Of a stretch of 41,323 nucleotides of DNA, positions 1-7,656 are shown piece after piece. A program made the position numbers and the translations under genes. This stretch comes from Bacteroidales bacterium (GTDB lineage Bacteria > Bacteroidota > Bacteroidia > Bacteroidales > JAFGUD01). Under the pieces are notes generated by a model. The model was not told where the DNA came from. It did no database searches and saw only the letters and a program-made list of their open reading frames with translations. The stretch covers positions 1-41,323 of the forward strand of contig JAFGXO010000042.1 in NCBI GenBank assembly GCA_016936595.1, in the 5' to 3' direction. The number at the start of each line of letters is the position of its first letter. Position 1 is the stretch's first letter.

Positions 1-36
1 ATTCGTAAAGGTTTTAAAAGTAAAATTAAGGAATAA

Positions 37-77
37 AAAAACTGTAAGTGATTTAAAATAATCAACTTACAGTTTTT
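37..77 (-). terminator. Rho-independent terminator after tRNA-Pro
   Basis: A perfect 13 bp inverted repeat (37-49 and 65-77) with a 15 nt loop lies two bases past the tRNA 3' end on the minus strand. Both arms have A/T runs at their outer ends, so the hairpin could stop transcription from either side. Confidence 0.8.
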
Positions 78-78
78 G

Positions 79-152
79 TCGGGGTGAAAGGACTTGAACC
101 TTCGACCACTTGTACCCCATACAAGTACGCTAGCCAACTGCGCCACACCCCG
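79..152 (-). tRNA. tRNA-Pro (anticodon GGG)
   Basis: The reverse complement folds as a full cloverleaf. The 7 bp acceptor stem is CGGGGTG/CACCCCG with discriminator A at position 79. The D arm is GCGC/GCGT, the anticodon stem is CTTGT/ACAAG, and the T arm is GAAGG/CCTTT with loop TTCAAGT. The anticodon loop reads ATGGGGT, giving GGG (Pro), with the U33 and G37 expected of proline tRNAs. CCA is not encoded. The gene lies 48 nt downstream of dnaJ on the same strand but has its own promoter-like sequence and its own terminator. Confidence 0.95.
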
Positions 153-164
153 ATTTAGAGTTTG

Positions 165-194
165 CAAATTTAATCCGTTTTTTTTATTTACAAA
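165..194 (-). promoter_or_regulatory. Putative promoter of tRNA-Pro
   Basis: On the minus strand TTTG (191-194), 18 nt, then TAAATTTG (165-172) matches the Bacteroidetes -33/-7 pattern (TTTG, about 19 nt, TAnnTTTG). Transcription would begin just before the mature 5' end at 152. The match is by eye and the spacing is one base short of the usual value. Confidence 0.5.
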
Positions 195-200
195 AATATT

Positions 201-1346
201 TTACCAACCTAAATTGTCTTTTACTCTATCAAAAAAAGATTTGTCTAATTTTGCATTAAAATTTTCTGATGTTTGAAGTTTTTGTATTGCTTTTTTCTCT
301 TCTTTATTCAATGTTTTTGGGATATAAACATTAACTTTAACAAGCAAATCGCCAATTCTTGATGAACCATATACCGGTAATCCTTTGTTTTTTAATCTAA
401 GAGTTTTTCCGGGTTGTATTCCGGGTTCGGTTTTTATTTTAACAGTACCTTCAACTGTAGGTACTTCTATCTGGCTACCAAGAATTGCATCGGGAATGCT
501 TAAAACTAAATTATAAACTAAATCGCTGCCCTGACGAATAAGTTCTTCGTGCTCAGCTTCTTCAAAGGTAACAATTAAATCGCCGTTTGGACCTCCTCTT
601 CTACCGGCTTGTCCTTTCCCTCGCAAGGTCATTTGCATTTCGTCTGATATTCCTGCCGGAATGTCTATTGATACAATTTCTTCGCCTCTAACAATTCCTT
701 CGCCATTACAATGAGGACAAGAATTTACAGGAATTTTGCCTTCGCCATTACAAGTTGGACAAGTTGTAGTATGTTGCATTTGTCCTAAAAAAGTATTAGT
801 TACTTGTGTAACTTGTCCCATTCCTCTACAGGTTGTACAGGTGTTTAATTTGCCGTCTTTAGCTCCTGTTCCGTTACAATGTTCGCAAGCAATATATTTT
901 TTAAGCTTAATTTTTTTGCCTTTTATTCCGTTAGCAATATCTTTCAGATCAACTTTAAGCTTTATTCGCGAGTTTGCTCCCCGAGGCTTACGTGAACCGC
1001 CTCCTCTGGCTCCGCCAAATCCACCAAAAAATGAACCGCCGCCACCAAATACATCTCCAAATTGGTTAAAAATATCTTCAATATTCATTGAAAAACCACC
1101 TCCGCCACCACCGGCTCCTTGATTTAATCCGGCATGACCAAATTGGTCGTATCGTTGACGTTTTTGCTCATTGCTTAAAACCTCGTAAGCTTCTGCCGCT
1201 TCCTTAAATTTTGTTTCTGCTTCGGTATCGCCCGGATTTTTATCGGGGTGATACTGTATTGCTTTTTTACGGTAAGCTTTTTTTATTTCTTCTGCTGAGG
1301 CACTTTTATTTACTTCAAGTACTTCGTAATAATCTCTTTTAGACAT
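201..1346 (-). CDS. dnaJ: Chaperone protein DnaJ
   Basis: This is the Hsp40 co-chaperone that delivers unfolded clients to DnaK and stimulates its ATPase in the cytoplasm. At 381 aa it is the usual length for a type I DnaJ. The J domain (about 1-70) carries the HPD signature at 33-35. A Gly/Phe-rich linker follows (about 75-120). The zinc domain has four CxxCxGxG-type repeats ([32 protein letters not shown]), and the two beta client-binding domains complete the protein. It follows grpE with an 18 nt gap on the same strand, the standard heat-shock pair in this phylum, and is probably transcribed with it. The start matches the conserved SKRDYYEVL opening of the family. Confidence 0.97.
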   Translation of the reverse strand: MSKRDYYEVLEVNKSASAEEIKKAYRKKAIQYHPDKNPGDTEAETKFKEAAEAYEVLSNEQKRQRYDQFGHAGLNQGAGGGGGGFSMNIEDIFNQFGDVFGGGGSFFGGFGGARGGGSRKPRGANSRIKLKVDLKDIANGIKGKKIKLKKYIACEHCNGTGAKDGKLNTCTTCRGMGQVTQVTNTFLGQMQHTTTCPTCNGEGKIPVNSCPHCNGEGIVRGEEIVSIDIPAGISDEMQMTLRGKGQAGRRGGPNGDLIVTFEEAEHEELIRQGSDLVYNLVLSIPDAILGSQIEVPTVEGTVKIKTEPGIQPGKTLRLKNKGLPVYGSSRIGDLLVKVNVYIPKTLNKEEKKAIQKLQTSENFNAKLDKSFFDRVKDNLGW

Positions 1347-1364
1347 AATTTTTTTGCTTTTATT

Positions 1365-1967
1365 TTACTGTGCAACAACAACTTTTGCAAATCTTAGTAC
1401 TTTGTCGTTTAGTTTGTAACCTTTTTCTACCACGTCAATTATTTTACCTTTTTGTTCTTCGTTTGGAACTTGTGCTATGGCTTCATGAAAGTCGGTATCT
1501 AACGGCATATTAATTGCTTCTATTTCCGTTACTCCGCGTTGTTTTAGAAAATCTCTAAAATTGTTGTAAATTAATTTAACTCCTTCTGTCAAAGCGTCAA
1601 AATCCGAAGCTTCGTCTAACGATTTTAAAGCTCTTTCAAAATTGTCAATTACGGGTAAAATATTTTTTAATACATCTTCGCCGCCGCTTTTTATGATATC
1701 CATTTTTTCTTTTAACGTACGTTTACGGTAATTGTCGTATTCAGCAATAATGCGTAAATGTTTGTCATTTAGTTCGTTGTATTTTTTTAGTAATTCGTCA
1801 TATTCGTTGTTTTCTTCTATTGTTTCGGTGCTTTCTTGTTGAGTTTCTTCTTTTTCTTCAACAACTTCGTTTTCATTTTGATTTACAACTTCATTTTCTT
1901 GCAAATCTTTTTCTTCTTTTTTTGAAGAAACTTCTTCTTTTTGATTTCTATCTTTCTTTTTACTCAT
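1365..1967 (-). CDS. grpE: Nucleotide exchange factor GrpE
   Basis: GrpE releases ADP from DnaK and so drives the DnaK-DnaJ refolding cycle. It acts as a dimer in the cytoplasm. The 200 aa protein has a long, highly charged Glu/Lys-rich N terminus (about 1-55), the long paired-helix region (about 56-140, containing IAEYDNYRKRT), and the C-terminal beta domain with FHEAIAQVP and the terminal KGYKLNDKVLRFAKVVVAQ. The acidic N-terminal tail is longer than in enterobacteria but ordinary for Bacteroidetes. It is the first gene of the grpE-dnaJ unit. The 224 nt upstream gap, before pgi ends, holds promoter-like and spaced-repeat sequences that may give heat-shock control. Confidence 0.97.
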   Translation of the reverse strand: MSKKKDRNQKEEVSSKKEEKDLQENEVVNQNENEVVEEKEETQQESTETIEENNEYDELLKKYNELNDKHLRIIAEYDNYRKRTLKEKMDIIKSGGEDVLKNILPVIDNFERALKSLDEASDFDALTEGVKLIYNNFRDFLKQRGVTEIEAINMPLDTDFHEAIAQVPNEEQKGKIIDVVEKGYKLNDKVLRFAKVVVAQ

Positions 1968-2041
1968 AATTTTTACTAAGTTAAATGTTTGTGATTTTTT
2001 TGAATTTTTAAAGTCAATTTGTTTGTTTAATTTAACTGTGG

Positions 2042-2072
2042 CAAAATTTTAAAACTATTTTCCTTTAACAAA
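2042..2072 (-). promoter_or_regulatory. Possible grpE-dnaJ promoter
   Basis: On the minus strand TTTG (2069-2072) is followed after 19 nt by a weak -7 element (AAATTTTG, 2042-2049, off the TAnnTTTG consensus at the first two positions). It sits about 75 nt before the grpE start. The spacing is right but the -7 box is imperfect, so this is tentative. Confidence 0.35.
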
Positions 2073-2135
2073 CAATTTGCCATACCTTAAATTTTCTAAA
2101 TATAGGTTAAAAATTCAGTTTTTATATGTAAAAAA

Positions 2136-2156
2136 CGTCATTTTGGCAGTTTGTCG
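2136..2156 (-). promoter_or_regulatory. Spaced TGnCA-like element upstream of grpE
   Basis: On the minus strand the sequence reads CGACA-AAC-TGCCA-AAA-TGACG: three related 5-mers at an exact 8 bp period, about 170 nt upstream of grpE. Spaced TGnCA words of this kind are, as I recall, seen before heat-shock genes in this phylum. Assignment as a heat-shock operator is inference. Confidence 0.3.
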
Positions 2157-2191
2157 AGTTACTAAATACTTAACTCTTCATTCAAAAAAAC

Positions 2192-3472
2192 TTATTTTCC
2201 CAATAATCTGAACATATTGCTTTTATATGCTTCAACTCCGGGTTGAATAAACGGGTGAACATCAATAAACATAGCACTAATTCCGCAGGCTTTTTCAAAG
2301 AAATAGATAAGTTGCCCAATGGTATTTTCGTTAATTTCGGGAATATCAATTATGATGTTAGGAACTCCGCCACTTAAATGTGCTTCAAGTGTTCCTTCCA
2401 GGGCTTTTTGATTAACATATTCCAGGCTTTTGCCATTTAGATAATTTAAGCCGTCAAGATTTTCATCTTCTTCAGAAATAATAATTTTTTCAGGGTGTTT
2501 TTGAATGTTGAATATTGTTTCAAATAATAGTCGTGGCCCATCTTGTACATATTGTCCCATTGAGTGTAAATCGGATGTAAAATCAACCGATGCGGGATAA
2601 ATACCTTTTCCTTCTTTCCCTTCGCTTTCGCCGTAAAGTTGTTTCCACCATTCTGCAAAAAAGTGAAGTTTGGGGTTATAATTAGCTAATATTTCAATTA
2701 AATAACCTTTTTGAAGAAGAATATTTCTGGCAACAGCGTATTGAGCTGCTAAATTTTCATCAAACAAGACTTCGTTTTTACTATTTTTGAGCATTAAATT
2801 TGCTCCTGTCATCAATTTTTTGATGTCAAAACCAGCAAAAGCTATTGGAAGTAATCCAACCGGTGTTAAAACAGAAAATCTGCCGCCAATATCATCTGGA
2901 ATTACAAATGTTTTAAAACCAAGTTTTTGAGACATTTTTACTAAAGCTCCTTTTTCTTTGTCGGTTACTGCTACAATGCGTTTTATTGCTTCGTCTTGTC
3001 CAACCGTTTTTATAAGTAAACTTTTTAGAACTCTGAATGAAATTGCAGGTTCTGTTGTTGTTCCCGATTTTGATATAACACAAATCCCGAACTTTTTGTC
3101 GTTTAGATATTCTGTTAACTCAACTAAATATTCTTCGCTGAGGTTTATTCCTGCAAAAATTACTTTTGGTTGGTCAAAATTTCCTGCAAGTGCAGAAATA
3201 ACTGCTTTTGCTCCCAAATATGAACCTCCAATTCCTACAACTATCAGTAAATCAACGCGTTTTTTTAGTTCTTCTACTGTATTTTGTATTTCGTTCAAAA
3301 AATCTTCTGATGTAGTTTCCGGTAAGTCGTTCCAACCGGTATATCCTTTGTATTTTCCTTCGGGATTATTTATTTCTTTGTTAAATTCTAATGCTTTGTT
3401 TTTTAATGAATTGTATTCTTCTTTATTTATAAATTTGAATACATGATTTAAATTAAGATGTATTTTTTCCAT
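2192..3472 (-). CDS. pgi: Glucose-6-phosphate isomerase
   Basis: This enzyme interconverts glucose 6-phosphate and fructose 6-phosphate in glycolysis and gluconeogenesis in the cytoplasm. The 426 aa length fits the shorter bacterial PGI class. The first sugar-isomerase domain has GIGGSYLGAK (80-89) and the phosphate-binding SKSGTTTEP (134-142). GGRFSVLTPVGLLP follows. The second half carries YGESEGKEGKG and FTSDLHSMGQ, and the C terminus has the PFIQPGVEAYK helix with the conserved His/Gln/Lys region. It is a single gene, divergent from the methyltransferase gene at 3644. A TAATTTTG -7 box at 3486-3493 (minus strand) lies just before its start. Confidence 0.97.
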   Translation of the reverse strand: MEKIHLNLNHVFKFINKEEYNSLKNKALEFNKEINNPEGKYKGYTGWNDLPETTSEDFLNEIQNTVEELKKRVDLLIVVGIGGSYLGAKAVISALAGNFDQPKVIFAGINLSEEYLVELTEYLNDKKFGICVISKSGTTTEPAISFRVLKSLLIKTVGQDEAIKRIVAVTDKEKGALVKMSQKLGFKTFVIPDDIGGRFSVLTPVGLLPIAFAGFDIKKLMTGANLMLKNSKNEVLFDENLAAQYAVARNILLQKGYLIEILANYNPKLHFFAEWWKQLYGESEGKEGKGIYPASVDFTSDLHSMGQYVQDGPRLLFETIFNIQKHPEKIIISEEDENLDGLNYLNGKSLEYVNQKALEGTLEAHLSGGVPNIIIDIPEINENTIGQLIYFFEKACGISAMFIDVHPFIQPGVEAYKSNMFRLLGK

Positions 3473-3485
3473 AATGATTTTTTTA

Positions 3486-3493
3486 CAAAATTA
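3486..3493 (-). promoter_or_regulatory. -7 box of the pgi promoter
   Basis: TAATTTTG on the minus strand, 14 nt before the pgi start, matches the Bacteroidetes TAnnTTTG -7 consensus. No TTTG -33 element is seen at the right distance. Confidence 0.4.
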
Positions 3494-3619
3494 AAAAATT
3501 AGTTGAAAACTATTGATTGTTTAAAAAGTTTTGTGTTTTTACAATTCACAATACTCTGTCGAAGTGTCAGTGTTTTTGTATTCTTTATTCATAATTATTA
3601 TTAACAAAATTTTTTAATT

Positions 3620-3627
3620 TATATTTG
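3620..3627 (+). promoter_or_regulatory. -7 box of the trmH promoter
   Basis: TATATTTG followed by C is a full match to the TAnnTTTG consensus and lies 16 nt before the ATG at 3644, which implies a leader of roughly ten bases. A -33 TTTG is not visible. It is one half of a divergent promoter region with pgi. Confidence 0.45.
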
Positions 3628-3643
3628 CACAAATTTACCGTTT

Positions 3644-4303
3644 ATGTACAAAAAAGAAATTGAAATTTTAAAGGAATTTATGACCGAAAATCGTTTTGAG
3701 AGATTTGAAAACGTTTTAGAAAACAGAACGCGTTATGCAACAGTTGTTTTAGAAGATATTTATCAACCTCATAATGCAAGTGCAGTGTTGCGTTCTTGTG
3801 AGTTGTTTGGGGTACAAGACGTTCATATAATTGAAAACTTAAATAAATATTCAGTTAATCCAGATGTGGCTGTAGGTGCTTCTAAATGGTTAAATTTACA
3901 CAAGTATAATAAGCTGGAAAACAATACATCAGATGCAATAAACTCTTTAAAAAATGAAGGTTATAGAATTGTTGCAACCACGCCTCACACAAATGATGTA
4001 AAATTAAAGCAGTTTGATGTAACAAAAGGAAAATTTGCCTTGGTTTTTGGTTCTGAAATGCCCGGAATTACAGACATAGTAATTAATAATGCCGATGAAT
4101 TTTTGAGAATTGACATGTACGGATTTACCGAAAGTTTTAATATTTCTGTTTCGGTAGCAATAATTTTACATGAATTAATAGAAAGAATGCATAAATCAGA
4201 TGTGATTTGGAAACTTTCGGAAGCAGAAAGAAATGAAATAATGCTAAAATGGCTCAAAAGCACCGTAAAAGATGCAGATAATATTTTAAAATTGAAAAGA
4301 TAA
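3644..4303 (+). CDS. trmH: tRNA (guanosine-2'-O-)-methyltransferase, TrmH/SpoU family
   Basis: A 219 aa SPOUT-fold enzyme that transfers a methyl group from SAM to a ribose 2'-OH. Motif 1 is QPHNASAVLRSCELFGV (41-57), with Arg50 at the catalytic arginine position. Motif 2 is FGSEMPGI (135-142) and motif 3 is MYGFTESFNISVSVA (158-172), which form the SAM-binding trefoil knot. The QPHNASAVLR wording is that of TrmH, which makes Gm18 in tRNA, rather than RlmB, although substrate cannot be proved from motifs alone. It has the short N terminus of TrmH and no RlmB-type RNA-binding extension. The gene is divergent from pgi and ends 18 nt before the heptad repeat that leads into uvrB. Confidence 0.88.
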   Translation: MYKKEIEILKEFMTENRFERFENVLENRTRYATVVLEDIYQPHNASAVLRSCELFGVQDVHIIENLNKYSVNPDVAVGASKWLNLHKYNKLENNTSDAINSLKNEGYRIVATTPHTNDVKLKQFDVTKGKFALVFGSEMPGITDIVINNADEFLRIDMYGFTESFNISVSVAIILHELIERMHKSDVIWKLSEAERNEIMLKWLKSTVKDADNILKLKR

Positions 4304-4321
4304 AAAGAGAACTAAATTCCA

Positions 4322-4392
4322 AAACCTGCAACCCGAACCCCGAAACTTGAACCCCGAACCCTGAAACCTGTAACCTGTAACCCGAAAAACCG
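4322..4392 (+). repeat. Degenerate heptanucleotide tandem repeat, (N)AACCYG type
   Basis: Nine consecutive 7-mers run without a gap from 4322 to 4384: AAACCTG, CAACCCG, AACCCCG, AAACTTG, AACCCCG, AACCCTG, AAACCTG, TAACCTG, TAACCCG. An 8-base unit AAAAACCG (4385-4392) follows. The block is strand-asymmetric (A/C-rich, almost no G except the last base of each unit) and ends 9 nt before the uvrB ATG, so it would form most of the uvrB leader. The surroundings are far more AT-rich. Confidence 0.9.
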
Positions 4393-4401
4393 AAATCAAA
4401 A

Positions 4402-6429
4402 ATGGCAGATCAAAAATTTCAATTAGTATCAGATTATAAACCCTCCGGCGACCAACCACAAGCAATAAAAGATATTGTAGATGGAATTAAAAAAAACGAA
4501 AAACATCAAATTTTACTTGGAGTAACCGGATCCGGAAAAACTTTTACAATAGCCAATGTTATAGCAAGGCTTAATCGTCCGGCGTTAATACTGAGCCACA
4601 ATAAAACACTTGCTGCTCAACTATATGGCGAGTTTAAATCGTTTTTTCCGCATAATGCTGTCGAATATTTTATTTCGTATTACGATTATTATCAACCCGA
4701 AGCCTATATTCCATCGGTTGATAAATATATTGAAAAAGATCTTGCGATTAATCAGGAGATTGAGAAACTAAGAATAAGTACAACAACTTCTTTGCTTTCG
4801 GGCAGAAGTGATGTTATTGTTGTAGCTTCTGTTTCGTGTTTGTATGGTATTGGCAACCCCGATGATTTTCATGAAAATATAATTGAATTAAAAATTAAAC
4901 AAAAATTTTCTCGCACACATTTTTTGCGTTATCTTGTTGACAGTATGTATTCAAGAGACGATATTAATTTTCAGCACGGCAAATTTAGAGTTAAAGGTGA
5001 TAGTGTTGATGTGTTTTTGGCTTTTGGAGATATTGCATATAAAATTGTGTTTTTTGATGACGAAATTGAAGAAATATTTTCTTTTGATCCTGTAAATAAT
5101 AAAATTTTACAGCAACATGAAACTGTGAGGATTTTTCCTGCTAATATTTTTATGACAACAAGAGATAAGCTAAAAGGTGCTATTCACGATATTAGAATGG
5201 ATTTAGGAAAACAAATTGTTTCTTTTATTGACCAAGGAAAAGAAATTGAAGCAAAGAGAATAGAAGATCGAGTAAATTTTGATTTGGAGATGTTGCAAGA
5301 ACTTGGATATTGCCCCGGCATTGAAAATTATTCGCGTTATTTTGACGGCAGAAAACCAGGCTCTCGTCCTTTCTGTTTACTTGATTATTTTCCTGATGAT
5401 TATCTGACTATTATCGACGAAAGTCATGTTACTTTACCGCAAATTAGGGGAATGTACGGCGGTGATTTTTCCAGAAAACGAACTTTAATTGAATATGGTT
5501 TCAGATTACCGGCTGCTTTTGATAATCGTCCTTTAAAATTTGAGGAATTTGATTTGCTCTCAAAACAAATGGTTTACATGAGTGCAACGCCTGGTGACTA
5601 CGAACTTCAAAAAACCGAAGGTGTTGTTGTTGAGCAAATTGTAAGACCAACCGGACTTCTTGAACCTGTTATCGAAATTCGCCCTACTATTAATCAAATT
5701 GATGATTTGTTAGACGAAGTTAGTAGAATTGTTGAAAAAAATGAACGTATTTTGGTTACTACTTTAACTAAAAGAATGGCCGAAGATTTAACTTCATTTT
5801 TACTTAAAATAAACATTAAAACAAGTTATGTGCATTCTGATGTTACTGCATTAAAACGTGTTGAAATAATGGAAAATTTACGCAAAGGAGAAATTGATGT
5901 TTTGGTTGGCGTTAATTTATTAAGAGAAGGTTTAGATTTGCCCGAGGTTTCGCTTGTTGCTATTCTTGATGCTGATAAAGAGGGGTTTTTGCGTTCCGAA
6001 AGAGCTTTGACGCAAACTGCTGGTAGAGCAGCACGGAATATTAATGGAAAAGTTATTATGTATGCCAATAAAATAACTAATTCAATCCAACGTACTCTTG
6101 ACGAAACAAACAGAAGAAGAGCTAAGCAAGTAAAATATAACGAAGAAAATAATATTACACCAACTCAAATTGTGAAATCGCAAAGTAAGCTTTTTGGTAA
6201 AACAAGCAATGCGTCTTCTTATAATTTGAATGATGATGACACCGGCAATAACGTAGCAGCCGATCCGGTAGTAAGGTATATGGGTAAACATGAGTTGATC
6301 AAAGCCATAGAAAATGCTAAAAAAGAAATGGAAAAAGCTGCTAAAATTCTTGATTATTCTAATGCTAAAATTTATCGCGATGAAATGTTTATGCTGCAAG
6401 ATGTTTATAACAAAAAATATGCAAAATAG
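4402..6429 (+). CDS. uvrB: Excinuclease ABC subunit B
   Basis: UvrB is the damage-verification helicase of nucleotide excision repair. It is loaded by UvrA and recruits UvrC for incision. At 675 aa it has the normal length. Walker A is GVTGSGKT (40-47). The damage-probing beta hairpin contains YDYYQPEAYIP. The helicase motif DESHVTLPQ and the motif VI region QTAGRAARN are present, and the C-terminal UVR domain (LIKAIENAKKEMEKAAK) is the UvrC contact. The gene follows trmH on the same strand with a 98 nt gap filled by the heptad repeat. A promoter is not obvious, so it may be read through from trmH. I see no LexA-type operator. Confidence 0.98.
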   Translation: MADQKFQLVSDYKPSGDQPQAIKDIVDGIKKNEKHQILLGVTGSGKTFTIANVIARLNRPALILSHNKTLAAQLYGEFKSFFPHNAVEYFISYYDYYQPEAYIPSVDKYIEKDLAINQEIEKLRISTTTSLLSGRSDVIVVASVSCLYGIGNPDDFHENIIELKIKQKFSRTHFLRYLVDSMYSRDDINFQHGKFRVKGDSVDVFLAFGDIAYKIVFFDDEIEEIFSFDPVNNKILQQHETVRIFPANIFMTTRDKLKGAIHDIRMDLGKQIVSFIDQGKEIEAKRIEDRVNFDLEMLQELGYCPGIENYSRYFDGRKPGSRPFCLLDYFPDDYLTIIDESHVTLPQIRGMYGGDFSRKRTLIEYGFRLPAAFDNRPLKFEEFDLLSKQMVYMSATPGDYELQKTEGVVVEQIVRPTGLLEPVIEIRPTINQIDDLLDEVSRIVEKNERILVTTLTKRMAEDLTSFLLKINIKTSYVHSDVTALKRVEIMENLRKGEIDVLVGVNLLREGLDLPEVSLVAILDADKEGFLRSERALTQTAGRAARNINGKVIMYANKITNSIQRTLDETNRRRAKQVKYNEENNITPTQIVKSQSKLFGKTSNASSYNLNDDDTGNNVAADPVVRYMGKHELIKAIENAKKEMEKAAKILDYSNAKIYRDEMFMLQDVYNKKYAK

Positions 6430-6511
6430 TGTTTAATTAGTTTAATTCTAATTTAGTTAATTTGCCAATTTTTGATTGGTTAAAGTGTTAAATTAGTTAA
6501 AATTAAAAAAA

Positions 6512-6904
6512 ATGGAAGAGTTACAAGGTTTAAATAATCTGTCAAAAATTGTTTATAACGACAACAAAAACAAAGGCTTTTGGGAAACTAAACGTGAAAC
6601 GGGTACTATTTTAATGCTTATTGTTAGCGAAATTGCCGAAGCTTTGGAAGCCGACAGAAAAGATGTTTTTTTTGATCCTTCAAAAAATATTAAATGGAAA
6701 AATGATTGGCATAAAGCCCCTGAAAGTCAAGACATTAAAAATTTCAAGGAAAATGTTAAAGATACTTTTGAAGACGAAATTGCCGACACTTTTATTAGAT
6801 TATTAGACCTTTGCGGGGCTCGTAATATTGATATTGAATGGCACATTAAACAAAAATTGGCTTACAATCGTACCAGAGAAAAGAAACACGGTAAAAATTA
6901 TTAA
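6512..6904 (+). CDS. MazG-like nucleotide pyrophosphohydrolase
   Basis: A 130 aa all-alpha NTP pyrophosphatase of the MazG/dUTPase-like superfamily, which hydrolyses (d)NTPs to NMP and pyrophosphate, often as nucleotide-pool housecleaning. The metal-binding acidic pairs are visible: E40xxE43 in SEIAEALEADRK and E89xxD92 in FEDEIADTFIRLLDL. The middle segment (WKNDWHKAPESQD) resembles single-domain phage and Bacteroidetes versions. The length fits one MazG unit, so it is not the two-domain MazG. It lies 82 nt after uvrB and may be expressed with it, which would pair nucleotide sanitation with repair, but this is inference. Confidence 0.8.
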   Translation: MEELQGLNNLSKIVYNDNKNKGFWETKRETGTILMLIVSEIAEALEADRKDVFFDPSKNIKWKNDWHKAPESQDIKNFKENVKDTFEDEIADTFIRLLDLCGARNIDIEWHIKQKLAYNRTREKKHGKNY

Positions 6905-6946
6905 TTTCAAACTTAAATGCCTTTTAATAAAAAAAATACTTGTATG

Positions 6947-6978
6947 TTTGTAAAAATAAGCATATTTCATTATGTTTG
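6947..6978 (+). promoter_or_regulatory. Bacteroidetes-type promoter upstream of the 143-aa membrane protein
   Basis: TTTG (6947-6950), 20 nt, then TATGTTTG (6971-6978) matches both promoter elements at proper spacing. It lies 30 nt before the ATG at 7009. Confidence 0.6.
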
Positions 6979-7008
6979 AAAAATAAAATTTATCAAAAAT
7001 AAATAGTT

Positions 7009-7440
7009 ATGAAAAAAAGTTTGTTTTGGTGGTTGTCGGTTCCTGTTGTGCTCGGTGGTTATTTTTTAGTTAAAAAATTTAAAACAACTTGTGATAAAAA
7101 TCTCGAAAAAATTTTAGCTGAAGATAAATCTTTTAATTACGACGAAAAATCAATTGCTGTAATTAAATCGCATGTTACTCGAAATATTAATCAATTAACC
7201 GAAAATTGTAATTGGTTTGCAATTGGAAAAACCGGTAAACCGAACTCTTTGTTTTATGATTTTGAGGTTAAAGAACTTTTTTTACTTGCTAAAAGTGCCG
7301 ATGTTCTTAAAGTTCAGGAATTAGAGGACATTTACACCGAAAAATTTAAGGATAGTAATAAAACTTCTGAGCTTGAAAACAACGAAGATATTATTGAAAC
7401 TGATGATGGTTTTTTCTATTTATATCTTGCAATTGGCTAA
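7009..7440 (+). CDS. Hypothetical single-pass membrane protein (143 aa)
   Basis: I do not recognise this protein. The N terminus has one hydrophobic segment (about 5-22, FWWLSVPVVLGGYFLV) followed by a basic stretch, so it is probably inner-membrane anchored with a soluble domain of about 110 residues. That domain is charged and mixed alpha/beta in character (YDFEVKELFLLAKSADVLKV, then an acidic tail with EDIIETDDG). A promoter with both elements sits just upstream and no partner gene is close, so it is probably transcribed alone. Base composition matches its neighbours. Confidence 0.7.
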   Translation: MKKSLFWWLSVPVVLGGYFLVKKFKTTCDKNLEKILAEDKSFNYDEKSIAVIKSHVTRNINQLTENCNWFAIGKTGKPNSLFYDFEVKELFLLAKSADVLKVQELEDIYTEKFKDSNKTSELENNEDIIETDDGFFYLYLAIG

Positions 7441-7656
7441 AATTTATTTTTTTGTTGTTTACATACTTCTTTTTATTTCCTTAAAAAAAATTAATGAGGT
7501 TTAGTTGTTAACTTGTTTATAGATAGATGTTTATGTTTGTTGTTTGGGGCGTATTTTTTTTTAAAAAATTCTAATATCTAAATAAAAATTAAAAAGCAAT
7601 CGAATATTCGAGGTATAGTTGTAATTTTAGACTGAAAAAGTTTTATAAACACTAAA

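Noticed and set aside
736-1122. Long plus-strand frame antisense to dnaJ
   Set aside because: It is the complement of the Gly-rich and Cys-rich dnaJ segments and yields Pro-rich nonsense with no start signal.
7532-7539. TATGTTTG -7 box before the secreted GATase-fold-like gene
   Set aside because: The -7 word matches, but the only upstream TTG lies about 16 nt away and the start is ~120 nt further on. It is too weak to list as a promoter.
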